Shown here: positions 58,370-64,000 of the stretch, piece after piece
Layout: the number at the start of each line of letters is the position of its first letter
How positions within the stretch are numbered: position 1 is the stretch's first letter
From: Wurfbainia villosa
Lineage: Eukaryota; Streptophyta; Magnoliopsida; Zingiberales; Zingiberaceae
Direction of reading: 5' to 3'
NCBI GenBank assembly: GCA_025175895.1
Contig: CM045992.1
Coordinates: forward strand, 117,392,377 to 117,456,376
DNA: 64,000 nucleotides
Program-made: the position numbers and the translations under genes
The notes under the pieces: model-generated
Seen by the model: only the letters and a program-made list of their open reading frames with translations
Database searches by the model: none
Told to the model about the DNA's origin: nothing

Positions 58370-59472
58370 TGTTGGATCGTAAAAAGAGCGCTAGAGGGGG
58401 GTGAATAATGCATGAGAATTATTTTCGTTCATTCGATATAAAACAATTATAAGAGTAAAAGTGCAGCGGCAATATAAAAGACACAGATTGGTTTTACTTG
58501 GTTCATAGCCTACCGACTGCTAATCCAAGGCCCTTACGATCCGAGATCATGTACGGAGGGCAATGCACTAAAACTCTCCTCCTCATTGGAGGTAGGAGAA
58601 AGTGAATACAAGGAAACACAAATCTTGAGGATGAGGCAACAAGCCTACCTCACCTCGTTTACGAAAAAGCTTGAAAAGGAAATGAGTTACAAAAATTAGA
58701 AAGTGACAACTAAAGAAAACTGATACCGATGACTGATGGAATGGAGATTGAGCTCGTATTGTCAGTGTTTCGGCAGTGCTTCGTCGTCGTAGAGTCATCG
58801 TAGAAGAGTGGTGTTGCGGAGGTGTTTTGAGATCTTGAATGATAACCTAAAGGAGTGAAACCCCCCTTCTTTTATAGCTTTCCAACCCCCTAGACGTTGA
58901 GATCAAGTTCTATCAACAAAAGTCACCTCACCCTAAGATAAGGGGATGAAGTTTGACTCTCCTCGAAGCTGAAATTTGAATGGCAGCCGACAGATCAACC
59001 TTATCAATCGACTGATGCCACAACAGTCCACTATTGCTAGAGTTTCCAGCTCCAACAACAAGTTAGCTCGAAAATGAAAGCAATATAAGTAAATTTGACG
59101 GACACTTACCATCTGATATCGACCTAAACCTTCCACGGGAAGTCTTGGTCGGATCCTCGCCTAAGGACGTCCCCGTACAGAGGACCCGACCTCGCATTCA
59201 CTCACACACACGAACTTACCTTAGGTCCTTGTGACTTGAAGCTTTGCTTTAGGTCTCCACTTGAGTTCTTCTGCTCCCTTTGAAGTACTCCCGGTATCGC
59301 TCAACCACCATGATTTCTCCATCCGAGATTCTCTGGGTGTTGCCAACCTTCAGCTTAGCTTAACCATTCCTACACACTTGGTTCAGCTTGTTAGACAACA
59401 ATATGACCTTAGCTTTGGGCCTTTGCCATAATCAAAACTTAGGTTCGATTATCTGGTGCCTATGCACCAACA
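58370..59472 (-). repeat. 5' LTR of element F
   Basis: Partner of 43254-44357, with the same ends and length within one base. Differences are scattered substitutions and a loss of bases in the GGTAGTCGATTG region near 58980. Confidence 0.92.
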
Positions 59473-59607
59473 TTCCTTTGCCAAGATTCACTTGGACTTA
59501 TGCCGCCAAGACTACACACTTGGACTTATACTACTAAAACCTCATCCTTGGACATCCTTGCCAAGATCCACTTGGACTTTCTTAGTCAAGACTACACACT
59601 TGGACTT
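59473..59607 (-). mobile_element. 5' LTR of element E, outer part
   Basis: Continues the E LTR after F. The duplicated TTCCT is followed by GCCAAGATTCACTTGGACTT and four further CCAAG..CTTGG units like those in the B and D LTRs. It is cut at 59607 by element H. Confidence 0.72.
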
Positions 59608-60540
59608 TGTTGGAATGTATACTGAAATCCTAGCTCTTTTTGTATGAACATTTTTATTTTGAAATAAGAATCACATGATCATTGTTTGCACTTTATATTT
59701 ATTATATGTGTGCATATTGTCTAATATTTTACATTGTAGATAACATGGTGCTTGGTGTGACACAGAAGATCATGTTATCAGTCCCTTGTAGAATATAAGT
59801 AGAGGCTCACAACCAAGATGATTTTGGACAAACCATTGGCATGGTTGTAGTGTAGCTTGGTATTGTTTTGTCTTGAACATAGAGTTACACTAGTACACTT
59901 AGGTGTATTGAGCAGGACCGACATAGAGGTGATTCAATTTATTACTGACTACATAATTGAATCGGACCTCGGATATTATGTTGTACATGCTCTTAATCCC
60001 GATATAATAACGGGCACATGTACTTAGTATTTATTTCTTTGATTTACAAAAGGGTGAGATTTAGATGGATTAAATCAATATGCCCGGTAAGTTGGAAAAT
60101 GATATTATTTACATGGTGTGTCGTTGATTATAGGAGGAATCCATGTCCTATATATTAGGTTGATGATGTCCCCTTGAGGAGCTCATAAGGTTCATCATGT
60201 AAACCCTGCAGGTTGACTTAGTCAACATGATGATAAGGTTGAGTGGTACTACTCGAGGAGTTAGATGTTAATTAATTGATGGTCAAGAAATCAATTAATC
60301 GACGACATTCGATATCTTAAACACGGAGATGGATGTACAAATAATATATGGAGCCCATATTAATTTATGGGGGTTGGTGAGGTAGTTCAATGATGATCCT
60401 CTAGTGGAATGGAACATCATTGATGGATCAAGTTTGTGTGGTTCCGATCCATCGGGTGGCCAAGATCCAACTCCTCCTCATGGTCCCTATCATAGCCTAA
60501 TATAATCCTCATGAAGTCTAGATCCAAGGATGTAAAACAA

Positions 60541-60756
60541 ATCTCTAGAACCGACGGTTGAGATTAAATCTCTAGAACCGACGGTGGAGATTAAATCCCT
60601 AGAACCGACGGTGGAAATTAAATCTCTAGAACCGACGGTTAAGATTAAATCTCTAGAACCGACGATTGAGATTAAATCTCTAGAACCGATGGTGGAGATT
60701 AAATCTCTAGATCCGGCGGTTGAGATTAAATCCCTAGAACTGACGGTGGAGATTAA
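60541..60756. repeat. Minisatellite, 8 units of 27 bp
   Basis: Eight consecutive units of form ATCTCTAGAACCGACGGT plus GGAGATTAA, with one to three differences per unit and no length change. It is within the LTR of H and absent from the related solo LTR at 23799-25497. Confidence 0.95.
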
Positions 60757-60920
60757 ACCAAGGCTTATCCCTAACTCTATAAAAGGATGGCTTAGGGTGG
60801 GTGGCAAAAGAAGATTAAGCTTTTGTTTTGGGCGGCTAGGTTTTGAAAGAAGGATTGGGTGGCAACTCTTGGAAGGTTTAAGCTGGCGCCCATCTTCTTC
60901 CACCTTGTTCTTGGCCGACG

Positions 60921-60998
60921 GTTCTCCAATTCCTTGGTGGCCGGCGGTTCTCCAATTCCTTGGTGGCCGACGCTTCTCCACTTCCTTGGTGGCCGGCG
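60921..60998. repeat. Minisatellite, 3 units of 26 bp
   Basis: Three units built on TTCTCCAATTCCTTGGTGGC, the third slightly diverged. They lie in the GC-rich part of the LTR of H. Confidence 0.9.
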
Positions 60999-61564
60999 AC
61001 AACATTGTTGCAAAGGTTGGCCGGTGCTCAACCATCTACTCCTTGGCCAGCGGCTATATCAAGCTCCTTGGCTTGGTGGTCGGCTCTAGATAGGAGAAGG
61101 AGTTTTGTTTGGTTCTTCTCTTTGTTCGGAGCGAGCAAGGAAGGGAAGAACATGATCTAGGAAGCTTCAACTCGTGAAGGATCTTCGCCCACACGACGTC
61201 CACGAGGAGGATAGGACATATGATAGAAGATCGAGAGGTATAAAAGTTTTACAACTTTTATTATTGATCTTTGAAGTATGTGTTGATTATACTAGTTTGC
61301 ATGTGTATGTATTTGTATAATCATGGATCCCGAAGATAAACACAAAAACCAGCGATCTGTACGTCGTCTCTTCCGCGGCTAACCGACTAGAAGAGTTGTG
61401 TCGCTTGAACAACTAGTTTGTTCAAGCGATCGCTCAAGTTGTTAGCACGACGACGAATTGGTTGTGCTTAGGAAACTCATCCCATCCGGATTAGTTTTCA
61501 TTAGTGAAAATTTTAATCCGGGGATACGAGAGCCAATGAGCCTCCCGAGCACGATTCCAACAAT

Positions 61565-61576
61565 TGGTATCAGAGC
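61565..61576 (+). other. Primer-binding site of element H (tRNA-iMet)
   Basis: TGGTATCAGAGC two bases after the LTR end. Confidence 0.9.
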
Positions 61577-62620
61577 CACGGTTTCCGATTTTGTGTGTTT
61601 AGGATTCGGTTAATTTTTATGCACTTTTTCATATATTATATGTGCCGGATAATAGTAGGATATGTGTTGTTTAACTCTTTGGTTGCAGGCGTAAGATCCG
61701 ACTATTATGGCCATATGTGTGTATGTGATTGTATGTGTGTAAATATTTATTATTTGAATCCTCGGGATTGACGAGGCTAGATTAGTATTTAATTTTTGTA
61801 ATTAAATACAACATTGTTTAGCCGCTCATTTTAGTTTACTTTCGATCTAGATTATTTGTACACTCCTTCGTGGAGTATAGGATCGATGGATATAAATTAA
61901 AATGATATATCTCGGCTCGGATCTCTTTATGTGGCTTGCGCACGGAAAAGGTGGAGTGGACGAGGTGGCGACACGGCGGGACGCATATTGGAGAACAAAG
62001 TCATAATAGTTGGAAAAATTCTATTTATTTTCCATATTTATTGCTGATTTGTTTTATATGCATGTTGTGTGTGCTTGAAAATTCCTCATTTTCAATTTAC
62101 TAAGTGGGAGAGGGATATTTTAATTAATTCCTGCGGCCTCCATTACAATTTGACGTGTGATGCAACAAACTTGCGTGTCGGCTCTGAGTGCCTTCCTCCC
62201 TATCGGATGAGTTTGTTTGTGGATCACTAGGTCAAATAATGGTTATAGGAAATTATTTAGGAGCGTGTGTACTTCCCCATCAGTAAGGCACATAATCCGA
62301 GATAATTCCCTTAGTATCGTGTAATGGTGCACACTTAGATGCAAATAAAAAGTATCCTCCCCATCGGAGTCACTGCTTTTATTTGTAGGGCCAAAGAGGA
62401 ACCAACTATTAATTTTATTTGTCAAAAAGTAAGGTTGACAAGATAATAAAATTAATGGGTAAAACCTCCTCTTACAAATGTAGAATTCAGATATCGCCCA
62501 CACTATCGTGGCATGCGATATTCTCGGTGTTTTGAGGTGTTGGTTGATTTCGGAATTTTATTGTTTTGAGGAATCAATAATATTTGAAATCTAATATTTT
62601 GATCATTGTGATTCTTAGGA
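61577..62620 (+). other. Leader of element H
   Basis: Non-coding DNA between primer site and gag, about 1 kb. No domain is recognised. Confidence 0.6.
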
Positions 62621-62627
62621 TTTTCAA

Positions 62628-63047
62628 ATGGCTTTCAACCCACTTACTATGATGCTAAAGGAAACAAACTTACTGTACCCAAATAATATTGATTGGAAAA
62701 GAAATTTGGATAGTGTCTTAACTGTCGATGAGTGTCCTCCTAGGCCTGCGGATGATTCTGGGAAAAAGGAACTTTTCAGATACCAGAATCGAGCTGCTAG
62801 GCAGGAAGCCATGGTTGCTCAGAAGGTTTCTACTTCTAAGCCGAAAGGCAAGAAGAAGAAGAAACAAAGTGGAGCAAAGGTGGTGGGAGGATCTCAGGGA
62901 GGAGTGAAGAAGCCGAAAGGCAAGTGCTTCACTTGTAAACAGACTGGACATGGGAAGAAAGACTTCCCCAACCTTAAGCAGAACAAAGGTATATCTTCTG
63001 CCTTAGTCGTTGAAACATGTTTAGTGGTGTTATCTACCGGTACCTGA
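62628..63047 (+). pseudogene. Gag of element H, internally deleted
   Basis: 139-codon frame starting MAFNPLTMMLKETNLLYPNN, with IDWKRNLDSVLTVDECPP (start of copia gag), then jumping to YQNRAARQEAMVAQKVSTSK, a Lys-rich linker and a zinc knuckle CFTCKQTGHGKKDF whose last Cys is Phe. Most of the gag domain is missing compared with E and F. It ends at TGA 63045-63047, where the protease frame follows without interruption. Confidence 0.8.
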
Positions 63048-63461
63048 TGTGTAGATACGGGAGCCACTGATCATGTCTGTAATTCTTTGCAGGGGTTCCA
63101 GGAAACCCGACGACTAGTTGAAGGAGAAATTACCATCTACATGGGTAATTCTACAAAGGTAGCGGCTATTGCAGTGGGAGACATTTATTTATCGTTTGAT
63201 AGAAATAAAGTTTTGGTTTTGAGAAATTATCTTTATGTACCTACATTTAGAAAGAATTTGATTTCGATTTCTAAATTGTTTATGGATGGATATTCTGTTT
63301 CTTTTAATGACAGAGTTGTTATAAAAAGAAATAGAGAGATTATCTGTTCAGGTACATTGGTTGGCAATTTGTATACTCTTGAACCAAAAGCTCCCACGAT
63401 GCATATAGAAGTGAATAACTCATCTTCTAAGTCCAATAAGAGAAAAGAACCTTCAAAATGA
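63048..63461 (+). pseudogene. Protease and pre-integrase of element H
   Basis: Directly after the gag stop, in frame: CVDTGATDHVCNSLQGFQ, with the Asp-Thr-Gly protease site. Then YMGNSTKVAAIAVGDIYLSF, NYLYVPTFRKNLISISKL and GTLVGNLYTLEP of the pre-integrase segment, to a TGA at 63459-63461. Confidence 0.85.
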
Positions 63462-64000
63462 ACCATATATCTTGACATCTAAGACTTGGTCATATTAACT
63501 CCAAGTAGAATTCAAAGGTTGATAGCCGATGGACCTGGGTTCATTAGTGGTGGAGGATCTCCCAACCTGCGAATCTTGCTTGGAAGGTAAAATGACCAAG
63601 AGGCCTTTCAAGGCCAAGGGTATAGAGGCCAAAGATGTGTTAGAATTGGTTCTATTCTGATCTTGGTCCTATGTCTATCCAGTGCTAGAGGTGGCTTTGA
63701 ATACTTCGTCTCTTTTATAGACGATTATTCAAGGTATGGATACATTTACTTGATGCGCCGTAAGTCTAAATGCTTTGATAGATTCAAAGAATTCAAGGCT
63801 GATGTGGAGAACTATCAAGGTAAAAGTATCAAGACACTACGATCTGATCATGGTGGCGAGTACCTCTTGGGAGAGTTTAGGAGTTACTTATCAGAGGCTG
63901 AGATTCAATCCCAATTGTGTCACCGCACACCCTAGAATGGTGTGGCGGAGCGAAGGAATAGGACTCTTATGAGATGGTCGATCGATGATGAGTTATTCGA
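63462..64000 (+). pseudogene. Integrase of element H (cut by window end)
   Basis: Reads PTCESCLEGKMTKRPFKAKG (zinc-finger end), then a damaged first Asp region with a stop and frame change near 63650, then GGFEYFVSFIDDYSRYGYIY, TLRSDHGGEYLLGEFRSYL (second Asp) and a stop in place of Gln just before NGVAERRNRTL (Glu). Wording differs from E and F, so H belongs to another copia lineage, perhaps near Tork/Angela (inference). Confidence 0.85.

Larger units (their letters stand above)
43254..59472 (-). mobile_element. Element F: Sirevirus-like Ty1-copia retrotransposon
   Basis: TTCCT on both sides (43249-43253 and 59473-59477), exact. The 3' LTR 43254-44357 (1104 bp) and 5' LTR 58370-59472 (1103 bp) agree closely. 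The primer site reads TGATATCAGAGC (58367-58356). The gene order gag, protease, integrase, reverse transcriptase, RNase H on the minus strand is that of Ty1-copia. Repeated purine tracts before the 3' LTR suggest the Sirevirus group (inference). Without the nested G element it would be about 8.5 kb. All genes carry stops or frameshifts. Confidence 0.92.
59608..61562 (+). mobile_element. 5' LTR of element H
   Basis: 1955 bp, from TGTTGGAATGTATACTG to GATTCCAACA, followed by the primer site at 61565-61576. Similar to the solo LTR at 23799-25497 in the other orientation. It contains an 8 x 27-bp array and a 3 x 26-bp array. Frames over these arrays (60490-61093, both strands) are chance frames of repeat DNA. 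The 3' LTR is outside the window. Confidence 0.9.

Noticed and set aside
60490..61093. Open frames of 181 (minus) and 169 (plus) codons
   Set aside because: Both span the 27-bp minisatellite, whose length is a multiple of three, so any frame stays open.

Overview
This is nuclear DNA of a flowering plant with a repeat-rich genome. Three intron-containing plant genes lie in the first 16.2 kb, and nearly everything from 22.2 kb to the end is nested retrotransposon sequence. The kinase exons are very rich in G/C at third codon positions, which fits a monocot. That is an inference, and no species is claimed. Layout of the genic part (1-16.2 kb): (1) a group IIa WRKY transcription factor on the minus strand (902-1963), whose zinc finger is broken by a small deletion just before the final histidines, leaving the old C-terminus (736-about 950) out of frame; (2) a five-exon Tag-type DNA-3-methyladenine glycosylase I homologue on the minus strand (6268-10633); (3) a 5'-truncated RTE-type LINE (12747-14140); (4) a PTI1-like receptor-like cytoplasmic kinase on the plus strand (14644-16134), preceded by four TTGACC W-boxes and two upstream ORFs. 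The W-boxes near the WRKY and kinase genes suggest pathogen-response regulation, by inference. Layout of 16.3-22.2 kb: a Harbinger-type MITE with TTA duplications, a repeated family of unknown class split by a solo LTR, two small hairpin MITEs, then AT-rich DNA with no gene seen. Layout of 22.2-64 kb: I read this as insertions inside insertions, each placed by terminal TG..CA bases and, where visible, 5-bp target duplications. An LTR in minus orientation (C) holds a gag-only element B (22780-30917, TTAAC duplications), whose 5' LTR in turn holds a solo LTR (23799-25497). C is also entered by element D (from 31020). D holds a 3.6-kb solo LTR of gypsy appearance (32624-36266, GAAGT) and a minus-strand copia element E (from 37035). 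The 5' LTR of E holds the Sirevirus-like copia element F (43254-59472, TTCCT) and the copia element H (from 59608, running off the window). The reverse transcriptase gene of F is interrupted by element G (46597-54312, GGGCA/GGGCG). All coding regions of these elements carry stops, frameshifts or deletions. The most unusual object is G. It has LTRs and leader resembling Tat/Athila elements that use tRNA-Asp as primer, but it is built head-to-head: a near-perfect palindrome of two primer-binding sites at 51061-51100, inverted leader/gag arms, a third LTR in the opposite orientation, and a 55-nt stretch of tRNA-Asp (from the D-arm to the CCA end, where 18 nt would be usual) fused to its 5' LTR with a 5-base microhomology to the leader. 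It also carries two shortened tRNA-Asp-like sequences. The flanking duplication suggests the whole rearranged cDNA was integrated as one piece.
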